From positions 186,001 through 250,000 of the forward strand of contig NZ_JARWAC010000009.1 of assembly GCF_029846175.1 (NCBI RefSeq): a stretch of DNA of 64,000 nucleotides, in the 5' to 3' direction. Source of the DNA: Sphaerisporangium sp. TRM90804. Its GTDB lineage: Bacteria; Actinomycetota; Actinomycetes; Streptosporangiales; Streptosporangiaceae. Each line of letters begins with the position of its first letter. Positions within the stretch are counted from its first letter, which is position 1. Shown piece after piece: positions 25,532 through 34,005 of the stretch. The notes beneath the pieces were generated by a model. The model was not told where the DNA came from. It searched no databases and saw nothing but the letters and a program-made list of their open reading frames with translations. The translations under genes and the position numbers were made by a program.

Positions 25532-26956
25532 TCACAGGCCGTACTCCTCCAGGATGCGGAGCCAGATCTCGCTCACGGTCGGGAAGGGCGCGACGGCGTG
25601 CCACAGCCGGTCGAGCGGGATCTCGGCGGTCACCGCGATGGTGGCTCCGTGGAGCAGGTCGACGATGCCGGGGCCGGCGAAGGTGACGCCGAGCAGGACG
25701 CGGCGGTCCTCGTCGACGACCGCCTTCGCCAGGCCGACGTAGTCGTCGGCCTGGAGGGAGGCGCCGGCGACCGCGCCCATGTCGGACTCCACGGCGCGCA
25801 CGGTGAAGCCGTCGGCGCGCGCCTGGGCCTCGGTGCGGCCGACCGCGCAGACCTGCGGGTCGGTGAAGATCACCTGAGGGGCACCCAGGTCGTCGGCTGT
25901 GTCGCGGAGCGAGGGCAGGTCGTCGGGAAGGCCGCGGGCGCGGGCGGCGATCACGTCGCCGCACACCCTGGCCTGGTACTTGCCCATGTGGGTGAGCAGG
26001 TTGCGGCCGTTGACGTCGCCGACCGCGTAGAGCCGGCCGCCGGGGTCGCCGGTGGCCCGCATGCTGGGGTCGACGTCGACGGGGCCGTGGGCGTCCAGCC
26101 CGACCGTCTCCAGGCCGAGGCCCTCCACGGCCGGCCGGCGGCCCAGGCCGACCATGATCTCGTCGGCCTCGATGTGGGAGCCGTCGTCGAGGCGGACGGT
26201 GACCGGGCCGCCGGGAACGGGACGTTCGACGCGGGCGGGAACGGTGCCGAAGCGCACGTCGATGCCCGACCGCCGGAAGGAGTCCGCCAGCAGGTCGCCG
26301 GCGAACGGCTCGAACCGGGAGAGCAGGCGGTCGCCGCGCACCAGCACGGTCGTCTCCCTGGCGCCCAGGGCGTGCAGCGCCTGGGCGGACTCGCAGGCCA
26401 CGGCCCCGCCGCCGAGCACGATCAGCCGCTCGGGCACCCGCTCAAGGCTGGTCGCCTCCCGGTTCGTCCAGGGACGGGCCTCACGCAGCCCCGGTATGCC
26501 GGGGACGGCCGGCTCGCTGCCGGTCGCGACGACGACGGCGTGCCGGGCCCGCAGCTCGCGGGTGCCGCCGTCCGGCGTGGCGACCTCGACCCGCAGCGGC
26601 CCGGCCAGGCGTCCCCGGCCCCGGACGAACGTCGCGGGGACGTTCACGATCCAGCGCACCTGGCCGGTGTCGTCGAAGTGGGACACGGCCCGGTCGCGGC
26701 GGGCCAGCACCGCGGCGGCGTCGATCGGGCCGCGCAGTTCCAGTCCCGGCATCCGGCCCACCTCGGCCGCCAGCTCCATCGGCCGCGCCAGCGCCTTGCT
26801 GGGGATGCAGGCGTAGTAGGCGCACTCGCCGCCCGCCAGGCGCTCCTCGACCACGGCCGCCGTCAGGCCTCCCCGCACGACACGCTGGGCGGCGGTCTCC
26901 CCGACCGGCCCGGCGCCTATCACGATCACGTCGAAGACGTCGTCGTCGCCCGCCAT
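25532..26956 (-). CDS. Pyridine nucleotide-disulfide oxidoreductase (class I-like)
   Basis: This 474-residue FAD enzyme has FAD site VIVIGAGPVGETAAQ, redox pair C-x4-C in GGECAYYACIPSKAL, NAD(P) site VLGGGAVACESAQAL and the second FAD motif LYAVGDVNGRNLLTHMGKYQ. The C-terminal interface reads VAPFPTVSEIWLRILEE, where lipoamide dehydrogenase and mercuric reductase have HPTxSE; the catalytic His is Phe here. A reduction chemistry differing from lipoamide dehydrogenase is therefore likely. ATG 26956 fits the first strand. It stands alone, convergent with the sugar operon. Confidence 0.88.
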   Translation of the reverse strand: MAGDDDVFDVIVIGAGPVGETAAQRVVRGGLTAAVVEERLAGGECAYYACIPSKALARPMELAAEVGRMPGLELRGPIDAAAVLARRDRAVSHFDDTGQVRWIVNVPATFVRGRGRLAGPLRVEVATPDGGTRELRARHAVVVATGSEPAVPGIPGLREARPWTNREATSLERVPERLIVLGGGAVACESAQALHALGARETTVLVRGDRLLSRFEPFAGDLLADSFRRSGIDVRFGTVPARVERPVPGGPVTVRLDDGSHIEADEIMVGLGRRPAVEGLGLETVGLDAHGPVDVDPSMRATGDPGGRLYAVGDVNGRNLLTHMGKYQARVCGDVIAARARGLPDDLPSLRDTADDLGAPQVIFTDPQVCAVGRTEAQARADGFTVRAVESDMGAVAGASLQADDYVGLAKAVVDEDRRVLLGVTFAGPGIVDLLHGATIAVTAEIPLDRLWHAVAPFPTVSEIWLRILEEYGL

Positions 26957-27054
26957 GGACCCGCACCCCCGTCACCGCAGGTCACGCCGCTGATGGACGT
27001 GCTCACAGCAATCCTTCCCCATATGCGGCGGTCAGGCGCGGCGGACGCCCGACA

Positions 27055-28218
27055 TCAGGGCGCCGGCACCGTCGCGCGCCGCCGCCGCGGGGCCTGGTAG
27101 GCCCACTGCCAGGCGGTCTCCAGCGGTCCGCGCTCGAAGCGGCGCAGCCACAGCACGGCCGCGATCATGAACACCGCGCAGATCACGGCCCAGGCGACCG
27201 GGACCCACCAGGGGCGCAGGCCGTCCAAGCGCGCGGCCAGGCCCAGGCCCCACCCGTAGCACAGCGCGGCGGCCAGCAGGTTCTGCAGCACGTAACACGA
27301 CAGGGCGGTCCTGCCCACGGCGGTCAGGCCGAGGCGCGGCGCTCCTCCGGGCCGGCGCACGCGGTGCGTCACCTCGGTGACCAGCGCGAGCAGGCCGACG
27401 GCGATGAAGGGCGGGAGCAGGTAGCGGTCCACCAGGACCCACTCTCCCCCGGCGAAGGTGGTCAGCAGGTTCAACGGGACGCCCGCGCCCAGCCCGCCGA
27501 TCATCAGGCGGGTGCGCAGGCGGCGCCCGCGCGCGTCGTCCCCGAGCGCGCCGGCGCGCATGAGCCGCGAGCCGAGCAGGAACAGCAGCACGGTCATCGG
27601 GAGGATGAACACCGACTCCAGGCGGTACAGACCGGCCCCGGCCAGGCGCTCCGCCACCTGGTCGAGATAGGCGCCCCGGGTGAACAGGTCCTGCGGCACG
27701 CCCGTGGAGCCGGCCGGGCCGCCCTGGACGGAGAGCAGCGCGGCGGTGAGCAGGCCGGTGAGGGCCAGGTGCAGGGTGCCCGCCACGACCATCCACACCC
27801 GGACCGCCCGGTCGCCGCGGCCGATCAGGCAGGCCACGAGCACCGAGGCCACGGCGTAGCCCATGAGCACGTCGAACTCGAAGATCAGGATGTAGTGCAG
27901 CAGCCCTTCGACGAACAGCAGGGCGGCGCGCCACACGTACCGGCCGGGCCACCGCACCCCCCGGCGCAGCGCCGACCGGTACTGGATCTCCAGGCCCACC
28001 CCGAACAGCAGCGTGAGCAGTGCGAGGAACTTGCCGTTGGTCAGGAAGCGCAGGAACCGCTCCACCACCCCGGCGACGCCCTCCGTCGGCGCCAGCCCCT
28101 CCAGCACGCCCGCGGGCCCGCGCGGGTCGGTGAAGATCCAGATGTTCGTGCCGAGGGTACCCAGGACGGCGATCCCCCGAAGCACGTCGATCGCCTGGAT
28201 GCGACGCGTGTCAGCCAT
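27055..28218 (-). CDS. DUF418/YeiB-type membrane protein
   Basis: This 387-residue multi-pass protein starts with the family motif RIQAIDVLRGIAVLGTLGTN, followed by about ten hydrophobic segments, FLTNGKFLALLTLLFGVGLE, and the C-terminal DUF418 pattern GRTALSCYVLQNLLAAALCY and GPLETAWQWAY. Heparan-alpha-glucosaminide acyltransferase-like and YeiB proteins share this fold, suggesting transfer of acyl or other groups across the membrane, but no function is established for this branch. ATG 28218 lies beside the divergent PadR promoter, with 138 nt between. Confidence 0.9.
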   Translation of the reverse strand: MADTRRIQAIDVLRGIAVLGTLGTNIWIFTDPRGPAGVLEGLAPTEGVAGVVERFLRFLTNGKFLALLTLLFGVGLEIQYRSALRRGVRWPGRYVWRAALLFVEGLLHYILIFEFDVLMGYAVASVLVACLIGRGDRAVRVWMVVAGTLHLALTGLLTAALLSVQGGPAGSTGVPQDLFTRGAYLDQVAERLAGAGLYRLESVFILPMTVLLFLLGSRLMRAGALGDDARGRRLRTRLMIGGLGAGVPLNLLTTFAGGEWVLVDRYLLPPFIAVGLLALVTEVTHRVRRPGGAPRLGLTAVGRTALSCYVLQNLLAAALCYGWGLGLAARLDGLRPWWVPVAWAVICAVFMIAAVLWLRRFERGPLETAWQWAYQAPRRRRATVPAP

Positions 28219-28323
28219 GCCCCCACCTTGGCTTCCGTCCTCGCGCGCATCATCCCCGGCGAGGACGAGATCGTCGCTACATCGTTCTGTGTACGGGTGC
28301 CGGAGAGGCTGAGACGCGCGTTA

Positions 28324-28353
28324 TAGTCGGAGCCGACTAATCGGATCCGACTA
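28324..28353. promoter_or_regulatory. Two overlapping 16-bp palindromes before the PadR gene
   Basis: TAGTCGGAGCCGACTA (28324-28339) is a perfect inverted repeat, and TAATCGGATCCGACTA (28338-28353), sharing its first two bases, is a near-perfect second copy. A TATAGT -10 (28322-28327) overlaps the first and the ribosome site abuts the second, so binding would block transcription of padR and its monooxygenase. Confidence 0.78.
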
Positions 28354-28356
28354 AGG

Positions 28357-28971
28357 ATGGCGATGGCAGGCAGACGCAAGGTCTCCAACCCGCTGGCGCT
28401 GGCCGTCATGGGGCTGCTGCAGGAGAAGCCGATGCATCCGTACGAGATGTCGGCGACGCTGCGCGAGCGCCAGATGGACGGCGTGTTCAAGCTCAGCACC
28501 GGGACGCTCTACGACACCGTGGAGTCGCTGGCCCGGAACGGCTGGATCGAGCCGCGTTCCACGGTGCGCGACGGCAACCGCCCGCAGCGGACCGTCTACG
28601 CCCACACCGAGCACGGGCACGGGCAGTTCCTCGACTGGCTGGACGAGATCGTCCGCGTCCCGGCGCCGGAGTACCCGAGGTTCCTCTCCGCCGTCACCTA
28701 CCTCGGCGCCCTCGGGCCTGAGCGGGCCGAGGAGGCGCTGACCGAGCGCGGCGACCGGCTCCAGGAGCAGATCACGCGGATGCGCGCCGGGCTGGAAGAG
28801 GTCATGGAGACCCACGCGCTCCCCCGGCTGTTCATGATCGAGATGGAGTACGCCCTGCACATGAGCGCGGCCGAGCTCGAATGGGCGCGCTCGGCCGCCC
28901 GTGAGATCCGAACCGGCACCCTGGCGTGGCCCGCCCAGGCCCCGGTCGCCGGCGGGGAGGACGGCTCGTGA
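28357..28971 (+). CDS. PadR-family regulator
   Basis: This regulator of about 202-204 residues has the PadR winged helix (LALAVMGLLQEKPMHPYEMS, STGTLYDTVESLARNGWIEP, RTVYAHTEHGHGQF) and a C-terminal helical dimerisation domain of the Vir_act_alpha_C type ending with MSAAELEWARSAAREI. Two in-frame ATGs exist at 28357 and 28363; the second has better spacing from AAGG. Its stop overlaps the monooxygenase GTG (GTGA), so the two are coupled. The overlapping palindromes just upstream imply autorepression and joint control. Confidence 0.92.
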   Translation: MAMAGRRKVSNPLALAVMGLLQEKPMHPYEMSATLRERQMDGVFKLSTGTLYDTVESLARNGWIEPRSTVRDGNRPQRTVYAHTEHGHGQFLDWLDEIVRVPAPEYPRFLSAVTYLGALGPERAEEALTERGDRLQEQITRMRAGLEEVMETHALPRLFMIEMEYALHMSAAELEWARSAAREIRTGTLAWPAQAPVAGGEDGS

Positions 28972-30572
28972 CCGCGCTCGACACCGACGTCCTCATCGCG
29001 GGGGCCGGGCCCGCCGGGCTCCTGCTGGCCGCCGAACTGCGCCTGGCCGGGGTGCGGACGACCATCGTGGAGCGCCACCACGAGCGGCCCGGCTTCAGCC
29101 GGGGGTTCACCCTCAACGCCCGCAGCCTCGACCTGCTGGCGCGCCGCGGCCTGGCCGGCCGCTTCGTCGAGGAGGGCTGGCAGGCCCCGCAGGCGGCGTT
29201 CTCCGGGCTGCCGCTGACCCTGCTCCTGGCCGAGGCGGCCACCGATCACCCCTTCACGCTGGGCATCCCCCAGCTCCGCGTGGAGGAGCTGCTCGAACGG
29301 CACGCGACCGCCACCGGCGCCGAGCTGCTGCGCGGCCACCGGCTCGTCACCGTCGAGCAGGACGACGGCGGTGTCACCGCCGTCGTCGCCACCGACGGCG
29401 GGGAGCGCACGATCCGCGCCGCCTACCTCGTCGGATGCGACGGCGGCCGCAGCACGGTGCGCAAGCAGGCGAGGATCGCCTTCCCCGGCAGCGACGCCAC
29501 CGCCCACTCCCTGCTGGGCGACGTCGTGCTCGCCGACCCCGAGTCGCTGCCCCTGGGCGTCTCCACCGGCCCCGGCGGCCAGGTGCTGGTGATCCCGCGA
29601 CCCGGCTACGTGCGGGTGGTGACCGAGGACCCCGCCCCGCGCGAGGACGGGGACGCCCCGGTCACCCTCGCCCGGCTGGGGGCGGCCGTGGACCAGGCGC
29701 TCGGCCGGCACGTCGAGCTGGCGGAGGCCCTGTGGCTGACCCGCTTCGGCGACGCGGCGCGACAGGCCGACCGGTACCGCCGGGGGCGTGTCCTGCTGGC
29801 CGGCGACGCCGCCCACATCCACCCGCCGGCCGGGGCGATCGGCGTCAACGTCGCCTTGGACGACGCCTTCAACCTGGGCTGGAAGCTGGCCGCCACCGTG
29901 CGCGGCACGGCGCCCGCCGGGCTGCTCGACAGCTACCACGACGAACGCCACAAGGCGGGCGCCGAGGTGCTGGCCAACACCCGCGCCCAGGCGCTGCTCG
30001 GCCGGCCCGACGAGCGGCTGGACCCGCTGAGGGACCTGCTGACCCGCCTGGCCGGGCGCCCGGAGGTCAACCGCGCGCTCGCCGAGACCGTCACCGGCCT
30101 GGCCACGGCCTACCCCATGCACGCGCCCGATCCCGGGGCACACCGCTGGCTGGGCCGCCTCGTCCCCGACCTGCGCCTGCGCACCGCCGACGGCCCGGCC
30201 CGCCTGTCGCAGACGCTGACCGCGGGCCGCCCCGTGCTGCTCGCCCTGACCGGCCCGCCCCCCATGGGCGAGGCGGACACCTTGTCCGGCCCGGACGGCC
30301 CTGGCGGCACGAACACTCTGACCGGCTCGAACGGCCCTGGCGGTCCGGCCGGGCCGCGCGAGGGGAACCATCACGACCACGCCACGGCCCGCGCGCACGG
30401 GGTGGACGTGGTCTTCGCGAGCTGCCCGGACGACCATGGCGCCGCCGCCGTCCTGCTGCGCCCCGACGGCCACGCCGCCTGGGTGCGTGCCTCCGGCGGC
30501 AATGCCACCGGCGACCTGGCCGAGGCCCTGCGCCGGTGGTGCGGCCCGGACGGTCAGGCTCCTGGGCCATGA
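28968..30572 (+). CDS. FAD-dependent aromatic hydroxylase (PHBH-type monooxygenase)
   Basis: This 534-residue class A flavin monooxygenase has the FAD motif VLIAGAGPAGLLLAAELRLA, the DG motif YLVGCDGGRSTVRKQA and the second FAD motif VLLAGDAAHIHPPAGAIGVN. Such enzymes hydroxylate aromatic or polyketide substrates or antibiotics such as rifampicin; the length and ARAQ…RPDE region fit the latter subfamily loosely. The C-terminal thioredoxin-like domain (about 400-534) is interrupted by a low-complexity linker with a 12-residue duplication at 437-460. The GTG start overlaps the PadR stop, so expression follows that regulator. Confidence 0.9.
   Translation: MTALDTDVLIAGAGPAGLLLAAELRLAGVRTTIVERHHERPGFSRGFTLNARSLDLLARRGLAGRFVEEGWQAPQAAFSGLPLTLLLAEAATDHPFTLGIPQLRVEELLERHATATGAELLRGHRLVTVEQDDGGVTAVVATDGGERTIRAAYLVGCDGGRSTVRKQARIAFPGSDATAHSLLGDVVLADPESLPLGVSTGPGGQVLVIPRPGYVRVVTEDPAPREDGDAPVTLARLGAAVDQALGRHVELAEALWLTRFGDAARQADRYRRGRVLLAGDAAHIHPPAGAIGVNVALDDAFNLGWKLAATVRGTAPAGLLDSYHDERHKAGAEVLANTRAQALLGRPDERLDPLRDLLTRLAGRPEVNRALAETVTGLATAYPMHAPDPGAHRWLGRLVPDLRLRTADGPARLSQTLTAGRPVLLALTGPPPMGEADTLSGPDGPGGTNTLTGSNGPGGPAGPREGNHHDHATARAHGVDVVFASCPDDHGAAAVLLRPDGHAAWVRASGGNATGDLAEALRRWCGPDGQAPGP
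30276..30347 (+). repeat. 36-bp in-frame duplication in the monooxygenase linker
   Basis: Two 36-bp units (30276-30311 and 30312-30347) encode DTLSGPDGPGGT and NTLTGSNGPGGP. The core ACGGCCCTGGCGG recurs exactly at 30295 and 30331. It sits in a flexible linker of the C-terminal domain. Confidence 0.8.
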
Positions 30573-30583
30573 CGGGCGGCCCA

Positions 30584-30706
30584 CCGCCTCAGCCGACACT
30601 CGGGCGGCCCGGCCCGGACGACCCGCCTCAGCCGACACCCCCGGACACCCCGCCCCGGACGGCCCGGCCCGGCGAGCCGCTGACGGGGCGGTCGCCTCAG
30701 CCGGCG
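30584..30706. repeat. GC-rich tandem repeats after the monooxygenase gene
   Basis: CCGCCTCAGCCGACAC occurs at 30584-30599 and 30623-30638 (period 39 bp) with a similar filler (CGGCCCGGCCCGGAC-like) between; a shorter third copy CGCCTCAGCCGGC follows at 30694-30706. They fill the gap between the monooxygenase stop and the convergent phosphoesterase stop. No protein is supported here. Confidence 0.65.
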
Positions 30707-30743
30707 TCCTCGCCGCGCCGCGGCCGGGCCGCCTCGCGAGACC

Positions 30744-31502
30744 TCAAGCGGTGGGCGCGGGCCGGCGGCCTTCGGCGGCGCCGAAGACTCTGATCGCCTC
30801 GGTGTCGGAGTAGGTGCTGGTCACGTACTCGGCCGCCCACGCGGCGACGTCGTCGAAGCCGCTCTCGGCGACCAGCCTGCGCGCCACCTCCTCGGCGTCC
30901 AGCGGGGTGCGGCGCAGGGTGACCGCGCCGGTCTCGGAGTCGAGCAACGCCCAGTGGGCGCCGGCCGTGCCGTAGGGCATGCCGACGGACCCGGGGTTGA
31001 CCACGAGGCGGCGGTCGACCAGCCGGACGAACGGCATGTGGGTGTTGCCCAGCACCACGGTGCCGGCGGTGACGCCGTCGAGCACCTCCGCCCAGCGGTC
31101 GAGCGTGCTGTCGACCAGGATGATCTCGTCGTCCCGGCGCGGGGTGGCGTGCAGGAAGAGGGTCGTGCCCAGCCTGCCGAGGTCGAGCACCCGCTCGGCG
31201 GGCAGGGCGGCGAGCAGGGCGACCTGGTCGGGACGCAGGCTCTCGCCGGCCCACTGGCTGACGGCGTGGACGGAGGGCTTGCCCGCCACCACCTCGACCA
31301 GCTCGCGGTCGGCGTTGCCGTTGACCCACAGCGCGCGTTCGCCGAGCGAGACCAGCAGGTCGAGCGTCTCGACCGGTTGCGGGCCCGCGGCGACGTCACC
31401 GGTCAGGGCGATCAGGTCGGCGCCGGCCACGTCGGGCTCGGCGAGAACGGCCTCCAGGGCGGGGAGCACCCCGTGGATGTCGGAGAGTACGGCGACGCGC
31501 AT
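30744..31502 (-). CDS. Calcineurin-like metallophosphoesterase
   Basis: This 252-residue protein has all phosphoesterase metal motifs: D-x-H in VAVLSDIHGVLPALEAVL, GD in LIALTGDVAAGP, GNAD in VNGNADRELV, His in LFLHATPRRDDE and GNTHMPF near the C-terminus, followed by VNPGSVGMPYG. This is the YfcE/MJ0936-like subgroup, which includes phosphodiesterases and pre-tRNA/nucleotide phosphatases; the specific substrate is not known. The start ATG 31502 places the first metal ligand at Asp8. It is transcribed with, and 54 nt downstream of, the MocR regulator. Confidence 0.92.
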   Translation of the reverse strand: MRVAVLSDIHGVLPALEAVLAEPDVAGADLIALTGDVAAGPQPVETLDLLVSLGERALWVNGNADRELVEVVAGKPSVHAVSQWAGESLRPDQVALLAALPAERVLDLGRLGTTLFLHATPRRDDEIILVDSTLDRWAEVLDGVTAGTVVLGNTHMPFVRLVDRRLVVNPGSVGMPYGTAGAHWALLDSETGAVTLRRTPLDAEEVARRLVAESGFDDVAAWAAEYVTSTYSDTEAIRVFGAAEGRRPAPTA

Positions 31503-31556
31503 GCCCTCACCCTCGCCCGGCCGCGCCGTCGCCGCGGGGGTGTTCGCCGTCCGCGA

Positions 31557-33017
31557 TCACGCTGTGAGCGGATCCCGCGCCTGGAGGTCCAGGTTCTGGG
31601 AGAGGGCCTGGCGGAGCCGGTGGACGCCCTCCTCCAGCTGGGCGGCGCCGGGGGTGGCGACATAGCTCAGCCGCAGGTGGGGCGCGGGCGCCTCGGCGGT
31701 GAAGTAGGGGCCGCCGGCGGTGACCGCCACCCCTTGGCGCAGGGCGCTCGCGACGATGGCACGCTCGTCGGCCCCGTCGGGCAGCTGAAGCCACAGGTGG
31801 TACCCACCCTGCGGCGGCCGGTGCGGAAGGAGGGCGGGCAGCGCGCCGCCCAGCGCGGTGAGCATGGTGGTCCGGCGGTCGCGCAGAGCGCCGGCGAGCG
31901 CCCGCAGGTGACCGGCCCAGGCGGGCGAGCCGACCAGTTCAAGGGCGGTCTCCTGCAGGGGGCGGGGGACGAAGAGGCTGTCGACGACCTGGACCGCGCG
32001 CAGCCGCTCCAGCGCCGGGCCGCGGGCGGACAGGGCGCCGATCCGCAGGCTGGGGGAGGCCGCCTTGGTCAGCGAGCGCACGTGGACGACGACGCCGTCG
32101 GGGTCGTCCGCGGCCAGCGGGAGCGGCAGGGGCGGGGAGCCGGCGTGCGCCAGCCGGCGCGCGAAGTCGTCCTCGACGACGAAGGCGCCCGCCGCCCGGG
32201 CGACGGCGAGCACCGCGGTGCGCCGCTGCGGGGACAGGACGGTGCCGGTGGGGTTGTGGAACAGCGGCTGGCAGACGAACACCCGGGCCCGGGTGGCCTC
32301 GAACGCCTCGGCCAGCAGGTCGGCGCGTACGCCGTCGGCGTCGACCGGTACCGGGACGGGCCGCAGCCCGGCGGCGCGGGCGACGGCGAGCATGCCGGGA
32401 TAGGTGGGGGACTCGACCAGGACGGCGGAGCCGGGGGCGGCCAGGGCCCGCAGGGCGGTGGTGAGCGCGCTCTGGCCCCCCGCGGTGATCAGGACGTCCG
32501 AGGCGCTGAGCGAGCCGCCCGGCCCGCCGATGTCGCGGGCGAACCAGTCGCGCAGCTCGGCCAGGCCCTCCACCGGGGGGCGGGACCAGGTGCCGGGCCT
32601 GCGGCCGGCGCGGGCCAGGGCGGTGGCCAGGGCCCGTTCCGGCTGGAGCCCCACGTGCAGGTAGCCGCCGTTGAGGTCGATGACCTCGGGCGGCGGGATG
32701 GTGAGGGTGCCCAGGACCGCCGCGGCGCCGACGGTGCCGAGCGGCGGGTCGGCGCTCAGGGCCACCTCCTGCCAGGAGACGTCGCCGGCCGCGCCCGCGA
32801 CCCGCCGGACCGCGGCCTTGAACACCCCGGCGCCAGGTCTGGAGGTGACGAGCCCTTCGGCGGTGAGCGTGGCGATCGCCCGGGAGACCGTCACCGGGCT
32901 GACCTGGTGCCGTGCCACCAACGCCCTACTGGAGGGCAGCTTCTCGCCATCTCGGTAGCGGTTCAGCTCGTTCCGCAGGGTCGCGGCCAACTGGGCCACA
33001 CTGCTACCGTCTTTCAT
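31557..33017 (-). CDS. MocR-type PLP-dependent regulator (GntR-aminotransferase fusion)
   Basis: This protein of about 486 residues has an N-terminal GntR winged helix (LNRYRDGEKLPSSRALVARH, SPVTVSRAIATLTAEGLVTS) joined to a fold-type I aminotransferase domain. The PLP lysine is in SLTKAASPSLRIGAL and the conserved PTYPG and NPTG motifs are present (VESPTYPGMLA, HNPTGTVLSP). ATG 33017 is used, but GTG 33035 and GTG 32999 are possible. MocR proteins often control a divergent transporter or biosynthetic gene; here the divergent gene is an EamA exporter whose ATG overlaps this ATG within a CATG. Confidence 0.9.
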   Translation of the reverse strand: MKDGSSVAQLAATLRNELNRYRDGEKLPSSRALVARHQVSPVTVSRAIATLTAEGLVTSRPGAGVFKAAVRRVAGAAGDVSWQEVALSADPPLGTVGAAAVLGTLTIPPPEVIDLNGGYLHVGLQPERALATALARAGRRPGTWSRPPVEGLAELRDWFARDIGGPGGSLSASDVLITAGGQSALTTALRALAAPGSAVLVESPTYPGMLAVARAAGLRPVPVPVDADGVRADLLAEAFEATRARVFVCQPLFHNPTGTVLSPQRRTAVLAVARAAGAFVVEDDFARRLAHAGSPPLPLPLAADDPDGVVVHVRSLTKAASPSLRIGALSARGPALERLRAVQVVDSLFVPRPLQETALELVGSPAWAGHLRALAGALRDRRTTMLTALGGALPALLPHRPPQGGYHLWLQLPDGADERAIVASALRQGVAVTAGGPYFTAEAPAPHLRLSYVATPGAAQLEEGVHRLRQALSQNLDLQARDPLTA

Positions 33018-33912
33018 GACAGGGCAAGATAGCACTACTCAGGCTCCCGCGATAGCGGTCGGCGGCGGCACCCTGCTCGCCGCGCTCGGCGTGGTGTCGT
33101 TCTCCTTCAGCTTCCCGGCCACCGTGTGGGCCCTGGACGGTTTCGGCCCGTGGACGGCGACCGGCGTGCGAGGCCTGCTGGCGGGCCTGCTCGCCGCGGC
33201 CTGCCTGGCCGGCGCCCGGGTGCCGGTGCCCGCGCGCCGGCACTGGCCCGGCCTGCTCACGGTGGCCGGCGGCTGTGTCGTCGGCTTCCCGCTGCTGACC
33301 ACCCTCGCCCTGCGGACCTCCACCACCGCGCACTCGGCGGTCGTCATCGGCGTGCTGCCGCTGGCCACCGCCGCCGTCTCGGCCGCCTTGACCGGCCGGC
33401 GTCCGTCGCGGGCGTTCTGGACGGCCGCCGTCCTCGGCGCACTCACCGTGGCCGCCTTCACCCTCCAGCAGAGCGGGGGGCTGCCGACCCTCGGCGACGT
33501 GTACCTGTTCGGCGCCCTGCTGGTGTGCGCCGCCGGGTACGCCCAGGGCGGCCGGCTCGCCTCCCACCTGCCCGGCTGGCAGGTCATCGCGTGGGGCGTC
33601 GTCGCCGCTCTGCCGGTCTCGGCCCTGGTCACGGCCCTGGCGCTGCCGTGGGAGCCGGTGGAGGCGACCGCCAAGGCGCTCGCCGGCATGGCCTACATCG
33701 CCGCCGTCTCGCAGTTCGGGGGATTCGTCGTGTGGTACCGCGGCATGGCGGCCATCGGGGTGCCCAAGGCGAGCCAGATCCAGCTCGCCCAGCCCCTGAT
33801 CACGCTGGTGTGGTCGGTCCTGCTCATGGGGGAACGGCTCTCCCCCCTGGCCGCCGTGACCGCCGTGATCGTCCTCGGCTGCATCGCGGCCACGCAGCGC
33901 GCCCGCGGCTGA
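33016..33912 (+). CDS. EamA/DMT-family transporter
   Basis: This 298-residue protein has ten predicted membrane helices in two EamA repeats. Marks include TLLAALGVVSFSFSFPATVW, TTLALRTSTTAHSAVVIGVL in the first repeat, and VVWYRGMAAIGVPKASQIQL with QPLITLVWSVLLMGERLSPL in the second. DMT carriers of this type export amino acids, metabolites or drugs. ATG 33016 shares two bases with the divergent mocR ATG, so each gene would lie inside the other's upstream region; no better internal start precedes the first helix. MocR control is likely. Confidence 0.9.
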   Translation: MTGQDSTTQAPAIAVGGGTLLAALGVVSFSFSFPATVWALDGFGPWTATGVRGLLAGLLAAACLAGARVPVPARRHWPGLLTVAGGCVVGFPLLTTLALRTSTTAHSAVVIGVLPLATAAVSAALTGRRPSRAFWTAAVLGALTVAAFTLQQSGGLPTLGDVYLFGALLVCAAGYAQGGRLASHLPGWQVIAWGVVAALPVSALVTALALPWEPVEATAKALAGMAYIAAVSQFGGFVVWYRGMAAIGVPKASQIQLAQPLITLVWSVLLMGERLSPLAAVTAVIVLGCIAATQRARG

Positions 33913-33965
33913 CCCCATCCCGCCGCGCGCGGGCCGGGCACGGGCGGCGGGCGCCGCCGTCCACC

Positions 33966-34005
33966 CGGCCTCCCTGGCGGGCCGTCTAATCGGCCTCCCT
34001 GGCGG
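33966..34005. repeat. 15-bp direct repeat at the end of the cupin-XRE gene
   Basis: CGGCCTCCCTGGCGG occurs at 33966-33980 and again at 33991-34005. The second copy codes for the last residues of the XRE protein (…TAREAD) and the first lies just beyond its stop, as though the 3' end had been duplicated. Confidence 0.7.

Noticed and set aside
28698-30638. 646-codon minus-strand frame opposite the PadR and monooxygenase genes
   Set aside because: Repetitive Gly/Ala/Arg/Val composition and no recognisable fold; shadow of the coding strand.
30584-30706. Repeats after the monooxygenase considered as a CRISPR array
   Set aside because: Only two good copies and one partial, GC-rich similar fillers rather than unique spacers, and no cas gene.
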